The notes: a model not told the origin generated them from the letters alone. DNA of 64,000 nucleotides from Chrysogorgia sp. JL179-B06 (GCA_035772405.1 JAYKKM010000002.1:48501-112500), one strand, 5' to 3'; positions 8,979 through 21,240 are shown, counted from the first letter of the stretch. Translations and numbers: made by a program.

Positions 8979-11825
8979 CATGTATAGTAAGGAAAGTATG
9001 TAAAGTAAAAGAAAGTAATGTATAGTAAGGAAGTAATGTAAAGTAAAAGAAAGTAATGTATAGTAAGGAAAGTAATGTAAAGTAAAAGAAAGTAATGTAT
9101 AGTAAGGAAAGTAAAGTAAAGTAAAAGAAAGTAATGTAGTAAGGAAAGTAATGTAAAGTAAAAGAAAGTAATGTATAGTAAGGAAAGTAATGTAAAGTAA
9201 AAGAAAGTAATGTATAGTAAGGAAAGTAATGTAAAGTAAAAGAAAGTAATGTATAGTAAGGAAAGTAATGTAAAGTAAAAGAAAGTAATGTATAGTAAGG
9301 AAAGTAATGTAAAGTAAAATAGTAATGTATAGTAAGGAAAGTAATGTAAAGTAAAGAAAGTAATGTATAGTAAGGAAAGTAATGTAAAGTAAAAGAAAGT
9401 AATGTATAGTAAGGAAAGTAATGTAAAGTAAAAGAAAGTAATGTATAGTAAGGAAAGTAATGTAAAGTAAAAGAAAGTAATGTATAGTAAGGAAAGTAAT
9501 GTAAAGTAAAAGAAAGTAATGTATAGTAAGGAAAGTAATGTAAAGTAAAAGAAAGTAATGTATAGTAAGGAAAGTAATGTAAAGTAAAAGAAAGTAATGT
9601 ATAGTAAGGAAAGTAATGTAAAGTAAAAGAAAGTAATGTATAGTAGGAAAGTAATGTAAAGTAAAAGAAAGTAATGTATAGTAAGGAAAGTAATGTAAAG
9701 TAAAAGAAAGTAATGTATAGTAAGGAAAGTAATGTAAAGTAAAAGAAAGTAATGTATAGTAAGGAAAGTAATGTAAAGTAAAAGAAAGTAATGTATAGTA
9801 AGGAAAGTAATGTAAAGTAAAAGAAAGTAATGTATAGTAAGGAAAGTAATGTAAAGTAAAAGAAAGTAATGTATAGTAAGGAAAGTAATGTAAAGTAAAA
9901 GAAAGTAATGTATAGTAAGGAAAGTAATGTAAAGTAAAAGAAAGTAATGTATAGTAAGGAAAGTAATGTAAAGTAAAAGAAAGTAATGTATAGTAAGGAA
10001 AGTAATGTAAAGTAAAAGAAAGTAATGTATAGTAAGGAAAGTAATGTAAAGTAAAAGAAAGTAATGTATAGTAAGGAAAGTAATGTAAAGTAAAAGAAAG
10101 TAATGTATAGTAAGGAAAGTAATGTAAAGTAAAAGAAAGTAATGTATAGTAAGGAAAGTAATGTAAAGTAAAAGAAAGTAATGTATAGTAAGGAAAGTAA
10201 TGTAAAGTAAAAGAAAGTAATGTATAGTAAGGAAAGTAATGTAAAGTAAAAGAAAGTAATGTATAGTAAGGAAAGTAATGTAAAGTAAAAGAAAGTAATG
10301 TATAGTAAGGAAAGTAATGTAAAGTAAAAGAAAGTAATGTATAGTAAGGAAAGTAATGTAAAGTAAAAGAAAGTAATGTATAGTAAGGAAAGTAATGTAA
10401 AGTAAAAGAAAGTAATGTATAGTAAGGAAAGTAATGTAAAGTAAAAGAAAGTAATGTATAGTAAGGAAAGTAATGTAAAGTAAAAGAAAGTAATGTATAG
10501 TAAGGAAAGTAATGTAAAGTAAAAGAAAGTAATGTATAGTAAGGAAAGTAATGTAAAGTAAAAGAAAGTAATGTATAGTAAGGAAAGTAATGTAAAGTAA
10601 AAGAAAGTAATGTATAGTAAGGAAAGTAATGTAAAGTAAAAGAAAGTAATGTATAGTAAGGAAAGTAATGTAAAGTAAAAGAAAGTAATGTATAGTAAGG
10701 AAAGTAATGTAAAGTAAAAGAAAGTAATGTATAGTAAGGAAAGTAATGTAAAGTAAAAGAAAGTAATGTATAGTAAGGAAAGTAATGTAAAGTAAAAGAA
10801 AGTAATGTATAGTAAGGAAAGTAATGTAAAGTAAAAGAAAGTAATGTATAGTAAGGAAAGTAATGTAAAGTAAAAGAAAGTAATGTATAGTAAGGAAAGT
10901 AATGTAAAGTAAAAGAAAGTAATGTATAGTAAGGAAAGTAATGTAAAGTAAAAGAAAGTAATGTATAGTAAGGAAAGTAATGTAAAGTAAAAGAAAGTAA
11001 TGTATAGTAAGGAAAGTAATGTAAAGTAAAAGAAAGTAATGTATAGTAAGGAAAGTAATGTAAAGTAAAAGAAAGTAATGTATAGTAAGGAAAGTAATGT
11101 AAAGTAAAAGAAAGTAATGTATAGTAAGGAAAGTAATGTAAAGTAAAAGAAAGTAATGTATAGTAAGGAAAGTAATGTAAAGTAAAAGAAAGTAATGTAT
11201 AGTAAGGAAAGTAATGTAAAGTAAAAGAAAGTAATGTATAGTAAGGAAAGTAATGTAAAGTAAAAGAAAGTAATGTATAGTAAGGAAAGTAATGTAAAGT
11301 AAAAGAAAGTAATGTATAGTAAGGAAAGTAATGTAAAGTAAAAGAAAGTAATGTATAGTAAGGAAAGTAATGTAAAGTAAAAGAAAGTAATGTATAGTAA
11401 GGAAAGTAATGTAAAGTAAAAGAAAGTAATGTATAGTAAGGAAAGTAATGTAAAGTAAAAGAAAGTAATGTATAGTAAGGAAAGTAATGTAAAGTAAAAT
11501 AAAGTAATGTATAGTAAGGAAAGTAATGTAAAGTAAAAGAAAGTAATGTATAGTAAGGAAAGTAATGTAAAGTAAAAGAAAGTAATGTATAGTAAGGAAA
11601 GTAATGTAAAGTAAAAGAAAGTAATGTATAGTAAGGAAAGTAATGTAAAGTAAAAGAAAGTAATGTATAGTAAGGAAAGTAATGTAAAGTAAAAGAAAGT
11701 AATGTATAGTAAGGAAAGTAATGTAAAGTAAAAGAAAGTAATGTATAGTAAGGAAAGTAATGTAAAGTAAAAGAAAGTAATGTATAGTAAGGAAAGTAAT
11801 GTAAAGTAAAAGAAAGTAATGTATA
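8979..11825. repeat. 39-bp satellite, left block, about 73 units
   Basis: The unit has two related halves, AAAGTAATGTATAGTAAGG and AAAGTAATGTAAAGTAAAAG, so it grew from a roughly 19-20-bp ancestor. Units between about 9,660 and 11,820 are almost identical. The outer edge (9,000-9,660) has most of the indels and shortened units. The 39-bp period is a multiple of 3, so minus-strand frames of 974 codons stay open and read LLYITFFYFTLLS cyclically; these are not genes. Confidence 0.97.
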
Positions 11826-12642
11826 CCGGGTGATCCAAAAAAAAGTACTCCGGTTTGATTCATAATAACTTCTAAACCACTGAAGCTATTAAACTGAAAC
11901 TAACTTTCATTAGATAGATGGAAGACTAACTTAGATTTTGATATATGACAGTTGTATTTTACTTAAAAATTCACGGAGATATTAATGTTCAAAATAGGTA
12001 GCATATTTCTGGATGTGTCTAAAATATGCAAAAAACGCCGTATCAAATATTAATCAAGCTTTGCTCAACTGAAACACGCACTATTAGCAGTAAATAAATG
12101 CCACTTGACAAATTGTTTATTATGAAACGAAGTATTATTATTTGCAAAATACAAGCAAGATTTATTCGTTCGGAATCGCGTGTCCTCTAGCACGAATTCA
12201 CTGCCTAGCCCGTGACACCATTGCGTCGAAGGAGTCATGGATCATTCGTTGTTCTAGATTACGGCATGCTGCGAAGCTCTTCTAAATTCTGCGGTTGCTG
12301 ATCATGTGGTACATTGCAAATTTGTTCATGTTCAGAATAAACTCAGAATTATGAAACACAATCAAACCATAACTCCATAAGACATAACATGCAACTCCCC
12401 AGAGACATCCAACATTAAGTATTTGATACGGCGTTTTTTGCATATTTTAGACACATCCAGAAATATGCTACCGAGTTTGAACATTAATATCTCCGTGAAT
12501 TTTTAAGTAAAATACAACTGTCATATTTCAAAATCTAAGTTAGTCTTCCATCTATCTAATGAAAGTTATTTCAGTTTAATAGCTTCACTCGTTTAGAAGT
12601 TATTATGAATCAAACCGGAGTACTTTTTTTTGGGTCACCCGG
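11826..12642. mobile_element. Mariner-type element inserted in the satellite
   Basis: Ends CCGGGTGATCC and GGGTCACCCGG are followed by long inverted arms of about 226 bp (11,826-12,052 and 12,417-12,642). TA is duplicated at 11,824-11,825 and 12,643-12,644. Removing the element and one TA restores a perfect 39-bp unit (GTAATGTATAGTAAGG), so the insertion is precise and came after the array formed. A transposase remnant lies between the arms, so it is a non-autonomous derivative of a Tc1/mariner element. Confidence 0.93.
12162..12310 (-). pseudogene. Remnant of mariner transposase C-terminus
   Basis: On the minus strand a frame reads CRNLEQRMIHDSFDAMVSRA, then RQ, a TGA stop, and IRARGHAIPNE before a TAA at 12,162. 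Another frame just upstream reads PQNLEELR. A short helical tail ending in a basic/Gly-His segment is typical of mariner transposase C-termini, and its position inside mariner-type inverted repeats fits. It has an internal stop and probably one frameshift. The catalytic part is missing. Confidence 0.55.
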
Positions 12643-13684
12643 TAGTAAGGAAAGTAATGTAAAGTAAAAGAAAGTAATGTATAGTAAGGAAAGTAATGTA
12701 AAGTAAAAGAAAGTAATGTATAGTAAGGAAAGTAATGTAAAGTAAAAGAAAGTAATGTATAGTAAGGAAAGTAATGTAAAGTAAAAGAAAGTAATGTATA
12801 GTAAGGAAAGTAATGTAAAGTAAAAGAAAGTAATGTATAGTAAGGAAAGTAATGTAAAGTAAAAGAAAGTAATGTATAGTAAGGAAAGTAATGTAAAGTA
12901 AAAGAAAGTAATGTATAGTAAGGAAAGTAATGTAAAGTAAAAAGAAAGTAATGTATAGTAAGGAAAGTAATGTAAAGTAAAAGAAAGTAATGTATAGTAA
13001 GGAAAGTAATGTAAAGTAAAAGAAAGTAATGTATAGTAAGGAAAGTAATGTAAAGTAAAAGAAAGTAATGTATAGTAAGGAAAGTAATGTAAAGTAAAAG
13101 AAAGTAATGTATAGTAAGGAAAGTAATGTAAAGTAAAAGAAAGTAATGTATAGTAAGGAAAGTAATATAAAGTAAAAGAAAGTAATGTATAGTAAGGAAA
13201 GTAATGTAAAGTAAAAGAAAGTAATGTATAGTAAGGAAAGTAATGTAAAGTAAAAGAAAGTAATGTATAGTAAGGAAAGTAATGTAAAGTAAAAGAAAGT
13301 AATGTATAGTAAGGAAAGTAATGCAAAGTAAAAGAAAGTAATGTATAGTAAGGAAAGTAATGTAAAGTAAAAGAAAGTAATGTATAGTAAGGAAAGTAAT
13401 GTAAAGTAAAAGAAAGTAATGTATAGTAAGGAAAGTAATGCAAAGTAAAAGAAAGTAATGTATAGTAAGGAAAGTAATGTAAAGTAAAAGAAAGTAATGT
13501 ATAGTAAGGAAAGTAATGCAAAGTAAAAGAAAGTAATGTATAGTAAGGAAAGTAATGTAAAGTAAAAGAAAGTAATGTATAGTAAGGAAAGTAATGTAAA
13601 GTAAAAGAAAGTAATGTATAGTAAGGAAAGTAATGCAAAGTAAAAGAAAGTAATGTATAGTAAGGAAAGTAATGTAAAGTAAAG
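12643..13684. repeat. 39-bp satellite, right block, about 27 units
   Basis: Continuation of the array after the mariner-type insertion. A T-to-C variant (AATGCAAAG in place of AATGTAAAG) recurs near 13,323, 13,441, 13,519 and 13,636, at spacings of 3, 2 and 3 units, so a short higher-order pattern exists at the right end. Minus-strand frames of 360-371 codons are repeat by-products. Confidence 0.95.
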
Positions 13685-13689
13685 CATAT

Positions 13690-15410
13690 CAAAGCGGCGT
13701 GAGTGGAGTAACAATGTGAGGTGAGATAATGTGAGGTGACGTGACGTCAATCAGGTCAGGTGATTGACACTAGATCAGTTGAGGTCTGGTAAGATGAAGG
13801 CAGATCAAGTGAGGTTAGGTCTGGAGGTGATAATCATTATTAACGGTTAGTTTTAAACTCTTTCACTGTTCTAGTAAGCGGAGCAACAAAAGACCGATGC
13901 AAAATGTCGCCTATCGTATTATCAGTGGAGTAAGCAATAGTACTAAATGTGTATCTCCTCTCTCAAAATGACTTGCACTGTATGCCAGTAAGATAGCATC
14001 GACTATTTACGGTATAGGTTTGTGCCCCGTATTATGTAACAGGTCAATTTAACCAACACTCATCACGAACCACAAGAAACTCAGAAATGTTGAACAAAAC
14101 CATTATTTCAATCTCATATCACCGGACAGAAAATCCTTCATTATAGAACTTTGACGTTGTGCACCAATCTTAACCCGGCATTTAAAATGTCCATGACCCC
14201 AAATATGATATTACTGATATAGATGCTACATGAAGTAAATAGTTGAATGCTAAAATGTTTTATGATTTGAGCTTTGCGTTGATTCGTCCGCAATGCTATT
14301 TATGTGACGTCATATCGGGCATTTGGCTTCTTTTCTGCTTTCCGTGTGATAGACTGGTTTAGGATTTAACTAAAAAAGATTATACAATCTAAAAAGGCTA
14401 TACAATCGTTCAAGTATGTCATCAATGTTTGAATTAGTTCAATTTTTTCTAGCAGCAGAATATTGTATCCGAAATAATGTCTGATTTGACGTCAACCTCA
14501 TTAGCATTTCGAACAAACAAACCGCGATAGAAGAATGATGATCCCTGCGTATCCACAAACCTTAGATTAATATTGCGTACCCACCAACCTATATTCATAA
14601 TAATTTTATTGTTTTTCCTTTCTTTTATTACCATGAATTACTCAGATATCTGCAGTATTTAGTACTTTATTTATGTCTGAAAAGCCCAGTTTGGAAAAGT
14701 TAATAAAATGTGTGTATGTATGTGTAAGATGTTGCGTTATTCCAACAAAGTTAGCCGATATCATTTACCAGAATTATTCAGAGATGTCAGCTATTTTCAC
14801 TGATGACCATTGATCTCCTTTCGACGCAATATAAACATTACAGGGTAAGTTAGTACGCATGACGGCCTTCAGACAAAATTTACCGGGCTCGTTGTTACAC
14901 TTGTTCTTTTTTCAACTCCGCTATACCTGTATGTAATTAACCGATTTCGTAAAATTATGTCAATAATACATGGCTTGTAACATCAGCTTTACTGATAAAC
15001 ACTAAAAATAACAAATAATTTTCCAATTTTTAAATTTCGTTATAATTACTTGTTGCTCGTCATATTAAACTCTTAATGACTGGTCCCGATGGAAACTATG
15101 TTTCGATCTCTGACGAAGGGCCTTCGCTCACAATATTATACTTTTTTCTTTTTAGAGGTTTTCGCTGTATCATTACCTGGTGTATTGAGGTGAGGTGGTA
15201 TGAAGTGAATATATACATCAACTAAAATATAAATTACCGTCTTCCAGCTTTACATCATTCCATAGCATTATCTTTGAACCAGAGGGTTCCTGAAATGTGG
15301 AACATTTACAAGTTTAACAGAAGATTAAATGCCTGTTTTAGATGACTTAATTGTTTTACCTATATAATCCTTAAGTTTTACAAAACTTCTGTAAAATTTT
15401 AATATACAAA
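13690..15410. other. No gene seen
   Basis: After the satellite there is a short GAGGTG/GATCA-rich stretch (13,700-13,830), then ordinary AT-rich sequence. No long frame, recognisable domain or clear element ends were found. The only notable motif is the hammerhead-like remnant at 15,110-15,129. Confidence 0.6.
15110..15134 (+). ncRNA. Hammerhead-like remnant (CTGACGA + hairpin)
   Basis: CTGACGA (core CUGANGA form) is followed by GGGC-CTTC-GCTC, a 4-bp stem with a tetraloop, where stem II of a hammerhead would be. The GAAA that should follow is replaced by ACAA, and no stem I or III is obvious, so it is inactive or only a fragment. Related motifs occur on the minus strand near 48,055 and 51,505. 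Confidence 0.35.
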
Positions 15411-15415
15411 AGGTC

Positions 15416-15891
15416 AAATGCCTATGACACAAAAATTAAGTTTGCCTTATTTGAAAGAACACTTCAAATGACAGAGTAACATCTTTTGAGGTTTTTCGTT
15501 TACTTGCTTCGTTGTGAAGATATTTCAGTTTGTATAATATGCAAATGACAATGGTGTGACGTACACGTGCATAATGGCCTATCGGAGAAGGTTATATATC
15601 TTTGCTATTATAAAACCAAATTTAATTTGAATGAAGCATGTGCGTGAGTATTTCCAAAAACATGGAACTTGTACAATTCAAGTGATTTTGTGTGATAATA
15701 ACAAAGATATATAACCTTCTCCAATACGTCATTATGCACGTGTACGTCACACCATTGTCATTTGTATATAATACAAACTGAAATATCTCACGAACGAATC
15801 AAGGAAACGAAAATCTACAAAAGATGTTACTCTGTCATTTTAAGTGTTTTTTTCAAATAAGGAAAACTTAATTTTCGTGTCATAGGCACTT
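15416..15891. mobile_element. Foldback element with CCTATGACAC ends
   Basis: The left arm (GCCTATGACACAAAAATTAA through GAGAAGGTTATATATCTTTG) and the right arm (its complement up to TCGTGTCATAGGC at 15,887) pair along about 200 bp with scattered differences, leaving a loop of under 100 bp. No coding frame. The outer GTGCCTAT block resembles the ends of the foldback at 17,633. Confidence 0.85.
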
Positions 15892-15959
15892 TAATATCGG
15901 CCTACCAACATTTATATGACGACTATTTTAAAATTAGTTTAATTAAAATTGCTTAAATG

Positions 15960-16240
15960 CGCTATGTTTTAGTTCGATAGGTGATGATGATGATGAGGTT
16001 AGTGATGATTATGATGATAATGATAGTAATAATGACGATAATGTTGATGATAATAATGCCTGTAATCCAGAAAATGATGCCAAGATAATGAAACAGATGA
16101 TAAAATGAAGATAATGACAACCATAACGACAACGAATATGAGGAAGTTGAGAAGGAGGATATTGATAATGAGGATGTTGAGGATGTTGAAAATTGTTGAG
16201 GATGTTGAGAATAAAGTAAATGGTTTGAAGATAGGAGTAT
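15960..16240. repeat. Imperfect GAT/GAG-rich simple sequence
   Basis: Runs of GATGATGATGAT, GATAATGAT and GAGGATGTTGAG. On the minus strand this lies downstream of the hammerhead motif at 16,300-16,346. Open frames here are Ser/Ile-rich low-complexity by-products. Confidence 0.7.
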
Positions 16241-16299
16241 CATTAGATGTGTGAAGTTGATCGTCCAGGTTGCTGTAGTCTTGAGAAAGACTATTGTTG

Positions 16300-16346
16300 G
16301 TAACTGACGTTTCGACGGCCTCAGCGGCGGTCATCTTCAGAGTCAA
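16300..16346 (-). ncRNA. Hammerhead ribozyme motif, type I-like, intact core
   Basis: On the minus strand: stem I strand TTGACT; core CTGAAGA (CUGANGA with N=A); stem II GACCGCC/GGCCGTC closed by GCTGA with one C-C mismatch; GAAA; a minimal stem III (ACGT) and cleavage triplet GTC; stem I return strand AGTTA, pairing with TGACT by 4 Watson-Crick and one G-U. All conserved core bases are present. Very short stem III is the form described for hammerheads in Penelope-like elements. A TATA-like sequence lies about 25 bp upstream on the same strand. I infer the terminal part of a Penelope-like or related retroelement; no reverse transcriptase was found next to it. Confidence 0.7.
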
Positions 16347-16370
16347 GTAAAGCGTATTTGTCAGGTTTGC

Positions 16371-16380
16371 CTATATATAC
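16371..16380 (-). promoter_or_regulatory. TATA-like box upstream of the hammerhead
   Basis: GTATATATAG on the minus strand, about 25 bp before the hammerhead's first stem. Two similar CATGCGTTAAG-bearing blocks lie further upstream (16,440-16,530). The layout fits a terminal promoter-plus-ribozyme repeat of a retroelement. Confidence 0.4.
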
Positions 16381-17632
16381 GTCTGGTTCATTACGTCATA
16401 GCTTGTTTGTGTAATAATTAGTGTGATTGGATGTTGCGTCATGCGTTAAGCGTGGGCCAATATTGTTTCTCATCGGTTGTTTGTATCATAATCAATGTGA
16501 GTAGGTTTTGACTCATGCGTTAAGAGTGGGTGTATTGTTTGTCGGTAGGTGTATTGTTTGTCGGTAGGTCTATTACTCGTTGGTGTGTGCGAAGAAGTAT
16601 TTTGTGTGGTGTTCGTAATTGTTGTGATCTGTTAAGTGGTTCACGACAATTGAGCATGAGGATGACGAGGATGAAGTTGACGCTGAGGATGGTTTTGAAG
16701 ATCAAGTTGAGGATGTGACGATTGATGACGACGTAGATTTGCTTGCTCATGAGCTTGGCCACATGTGTTTGTTGCATCTACATTCAATTTTATTCAAAAT
16801 TTTTACATGCAATAAAAACAAGCTGAAAATATACCTCAACAGTTACTGAGGACACCTGCAAAAAGAAAAATCTTCCGATTAATAAAGAAAACCGTAAAAG
16901 CTACTACTGGGCTATGTAAGATTCAACATTTCTAGTAACTTCATCGTATAAAATACAATACAATATGATTCATTAATTATTCCCCATAATTAATTACAAG
17001 AAGTTAAAAAGAAAATTACAGTTATTTACAGGATACTAATATACAGAATTACGTTAAAAGGTAAATATACAACTATTTCTTGTCCCCATTCTTAATATAG
17101 TAGCTCTTCTTTTACTTTCTTTATTAAATTCTTAAATTTAAGTTCCTAACAGAAATATCAAACGAATTCCATATTTGAAATGCATGATACAAAAATGATC
17201 GTGTGGCTGTTGTTGTCCTACACCTTAAAATATTCAAGCCATTTTCTTATCTAGTTATTCGATTGTGAATTTCAGAGCGATTAACCAGCTTTGCACTTAA
17301 ATGAAACGGGGTCATTCCATTGACACATTTGAACATCATTATTGCGTATATATATGATCATATGATCAAATTTCCTTTTCCAGTTAAAATTTGTGCTGAA
17401 AAATTCTATACCAACTGTAACTTCTCAATGTTTTGTGTGTTGTACCAGACCACACTGTAGAACAGTCTATAGGATGTAGGCTGCGAGGGAAATACGCTTT
17501 TCCGGGTTGTTACGTTTGGCGGGGAATTTTTTGAGTTGATTTGAATGAAAATAAAAGCGAACGAGGCATCTTCATTGAAAATACCGAACAATAAAATGTA
17601 CAAATGTACTGGAACACAATTATTGTTTTTCT

Positions 17633-18077
17633 TTAAAGTGCCTATCCAGCCTGTGGGGATTTTACATATTCGTAATCTTTGGGCTACACCAAAAATAAAT
17701 GTAATATATATTGTTGTTCGAAAATTGCATCTTCATGCCTTCCCCCCCTGCTAATTTCACAGGAAGTGACGTCAACGTCAACGCAGGGACACGCAATATT
17801 TTGCGGCGTTATTCAACAGTGAATATTTAGGAATTGAGTAAATTTTGTCTAAACAGGCTGTTTAAAGTCCAAAGCCGAACTTTCGCTGTATTTCATTGCT
17901 GAATCACTCCGCAAAATATCGCGTGTCGCTGCGTTGACGTCACTTCTTGTGAACTTTAGCAGGGGAAAAGGGCATGAAGATGAAATTTTCGAACGACAAG
18001 ATATATTCCATTTTTTGTCAGGAGAATCCAAAGATCACAAACATGTAAAATCCCAACAGGCTGGATAGGCACTTTAA
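17633..18077. mobile_element. Foldback element with TTAAAGTGCC ends
   Basis: TTAAAGTGCCTATCCAGCCT at the left and AGGCTGGATAGGCACTTTAA at the right are inverted. Long inner arms include GAAGTGACGTCAACG and the CGCAATATTTTGCGG block with their complements. No gene inside. A right-half copy is at 63,800-63,962. Confidence 0.88.
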
Positions 18078-18189
18078 TGTTTTTAATCATCTAAAAGCAA
18101 TGTGTAAAATGAAGCGAAACATAATAGTGAACAGTTAACGTAAACGGCAGTATCTAAAGAAGTTGAAGACGCAAATAGCGTTAAAACAG

Positions 18190-18330
18190 AGAATAATTTA
18201 CCTCGTTTACTCCGTCTGTACTGGAAAGTATTTGCCTTCTGTTTCATCGCGCAAAACTCGCTTCTTCGTCGCTCGGTCCGTACGAAAACCTCAGGCAAAT
18301 ACTTTCCCATATACAGACCTCACACAGTCT
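18190..18330. repeat. Palindrome of the GGTCCG family
   Basis: CCTCGTTTACTCCGTCTGTA at the left and ATACAGACCTCAC at the right pair, with inner arms GGAAAGTATTTGCCT and AGGCAAATACTTTCC being exact complements. The centre is TCGTCGCTCGGTCCGTACG. No adjacent recombinase unit was seen here. Confidence 0.75.
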
Positions 18331-18860
18331 TTAGTCCTAGACCCGCATTCAACTTATTCCGCAGTCAACGACATTTGATCCCTTTAAGAAACATCTTCTG
18401 TATATTCGATATTGTGACAGATTATAAAATACGTTATGTTAAAGTCTATTGCGATAAACATTCGTTTTTTTTATAAAATAAAAGTATAGCAATAATTACA
18501 AATAACTACATTTACTTAACATTGAGGTTAAATAATAAATTAAAAATCGCCAAATTTGATCATGGTTGATGGTTATCGCCATTTGTGAAATAAAGCTCAA
18601 CGTTTCCAGCCTTAAATATATTATTTTGTCAGTGTGCTTATCTGGTGGTCTACTTTGATGTTATTAAAAAACAATTTGCATCAAATACAACCCAATTTTT
18701 TATCTCAGTGTCCCTTTCATACCTTGCTCCCAAATGGTTTTAAGTCGGAGTCCACTGATATGATCCTCATTTGAACTAGAATAGAGCGAATTCATATATT
18801 AATAAAGTCGCGTGCATATACGGCCTATTTTTCAATTACACATTCCTTGGTACTGCATGT

Positions 18861-19009
18861 AGTTAATTAGTAAGATAGTTTAGTCAGTTATTTAGTCAGT
18901 CAGTCAGTCAGTCAGTCAGTCAGTTAGTCAGTCAGTCAGTCAGTCAGTCAGTCAGTTAGTTAGTTAGTTTAGTTAGTTAGTTAGCTAGCTAGCTAGTTAG
19001 CTAGCTAGC

Positions 19010-19049
<40 letters not shown>

Positions 19050-19050
19050 C

Positions 19051-19102
<52 letters not shown>

Positions 19103-19180
19103 GCTTGGTTAGTTAGTAAGCGGGTAAGCTAATTTAAATGGTTAATTGGCTAGTTAGTTGCTTAGTTGGTTACTTGCTTA
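18861..19180. repeat. AGTC/AGTT/AGCT tetranucleotide array
   Basis: Blocks of AGTC repeats, then AGTT repeats, with a palindromic AGCT-rich section near 18,980-19,010. A pure simple-sequence array with no flanking gene. Confidence 0.95.
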
Positions 19181-19569
19181 TTATAGTTATTATAGTTGTC
19201 CGCTTATTATTGACAAAAAACAATTATGGTTTACTGATTTTTTGTTCGGTTTTGTTATTATAAGCATGTCGTCATTTTTCAGGCAAAAAAATTATTTGCA
19301 AAACTCGACAGGTTTCTAGGCCTACCTTTTTGACCAGGTTTATATATTGGTTTGTCAGTCTGAATGAAAACACGTTCCCTCTGAAAATTTAGATCAATAC
19401 TTCTTCGCTCTGCAGTTGTGCGACCACATATGACACCTTGAATATATAGCCGACGCGTTTTAGTGTGTGGTACCTGAAATAAAAATATATAAGTAAGTAA
19501 GGTTATTTTGAATAAATCACATATTTCTCATAAGTGTTATGTTGATTGGATGAAAAACAGATGATTTTG

Positions 19570-20129
19570 TTAAAGTGGCACTACTATGAAAATCCACCCA
19601 CGTTTTTTAGATTTTCTTTAGCATAGAATACTAGTATTTCATGGTCGAAAGTGATCATCGATGTAAAAAAACTAAAAAATGGTATTTTGAAGTAAGTATT
19701 TTGATCTCTGAGATCACTACAATTTAGGCCACCATTACCAAGAACGTGTTCCAAGTGAGCCCGTAATTTCAAAAGGTAATCTCTATGCTACGCCTAAATT
19801 TCAGCCGAGGTTACTTGTTTTCTTGTTTTCTTCGAGAAGTAGATGAAATGTCCAGCCTTTCAAACGAAATTTGAAAAAACGACCTTGATTTACTTGAAGA
19901 ATTAGCCATGTGGAGCCTTCACGTAGAGAGTCTGACGTCACTTCCTTACGCTGGTCAGGAACATGATCGATTAATGGCGGACATAACAACTCCAGATTCG
20001 GAGTGAGAAAAATAATACTTGCCATCGTCGAGTGGCAAAACGGTTTCGACCGAGTAATATTTAGCAGGTCTACTTTATAAATACGTAAAAATATCGATAG
20101 GTAAAAATTTGATCGTAGTACCACTTTAA
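19570..20129. mobile_element. MITE-like element with TTAAAGTGG ends
   Basis: The left end TTAAAGTGGCACTACTATGA is answered by GTAGTACCACTTTAA at the right. The inverted ends are short and the interior has no recognisable protein. It resembles the TTAA-bordered foldbacks at 1,066 and 17,633 in its outer bases only. Confidence 0.7.
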
Positions 20130-21240
20130 GTCGATTATTGGGAATGCGTAGAACTGACGTGTTTTTGCTTTATTTATTATTTTACAGTCGATCACGCAGG
20201 ATAAGGTTGCCCTTATTTATACGAGTTTATGGTTAGTATAATATTTTTTTCTTAATAGCCAATCAGATGACTTCGATGAAGTGATCCATATTTAACAGGC
20301 AGAAATAAGAATAAGTGATGTATCCCTGAAGGAAGACGAAATTAGCAAGGACTTGAGAAGATAATATATATTGAGGAGATAAGTGAGGTACTGCTGGAGG
20401 GCAAGATTTAAGTGGTTCGGGCATGTGGAAAGGAAGATCGACGACGACTGGGTGAAGAGATTTGTGAGGATTCAATATTTATGATTCATTTATTTATCCA
20501 TTGCATAAGTTTCCTAAATTAGTAAATGAAGTCGATTGTTTTATAAATATGGTTATTTCGTTTCTAACTTGTACTGTTCAAAATCTTATTGAAAATTAAA
20601 TATTTACCCTAGACCGCTAGTATTATAAGCATAATCGAGTTTGAGCTATACTTGAAAATGGAAAATCATAACTGTTGGTTAAGATTTATTACAATAATTG
20701 TAATTATTTTTAGCAAATTTGCTATAAAATTTCGCAGAGTTAAGAATCCATCAGGACAGTCTGTATGTGGTATACGGGGACAAAACTCTTACGTTTGTTA
20801 ATGTCATATGATGACGTCATCGTAACGTCACCAAAAAATGAAAATTCATATAATATTAAAAAGGTTTTTAAGTAAAATTAATTTTTCATCTGGACTGGAC
20901 TGTTATCTGGACTGTTATAGATATCATTTTTTTAAGGTGATAAACTAAATAAAATATTCATATCTTCATTTGTATTTAATTTGTCAACAAATCCATACGT
21001 ACTTTTTGAAGGGAGTTATTTCTGTTTACATGACACTCACAAATGAAGCATAATGTCAAAAATGACGAAAATTATTGAGGTTTTGTGTTTGTCGATGACG
21101 TCAATATGATTCCATTTGTTCACTCGCAAAGTATATTGGGCGCAAAATGACCTGTCCTTAGCGTACCGGTTGTCTAGGAACGGAACGCGTCCGAACACCC
21201 TTAAGGAGGACAAACGTGATAGACAAACTAAGAAGTAGAC
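20130..21240. other. No gene seen
   Basis: Plain AT-rich sequence. CATATGATGACGTCATCG near 20,807 is a near-palindrome. Nothing resembling a domain or element end was identified. Confidence 0.6.

Noticed and set aside
8914..11863. Two overlapping 974-codon minus-strand frames rich in Leu/Phe/Tyr that look like membrane proteins
   Set aside because: They are translations of the 39-bp satellite in different frames; the period is a multiple of 3 and every frame without a stop stays open.
12610..13750. Minus-strand frames of 360 and 371 codons
   Set aside because: Same satellite by-product, running into the mariner-type end on one side.
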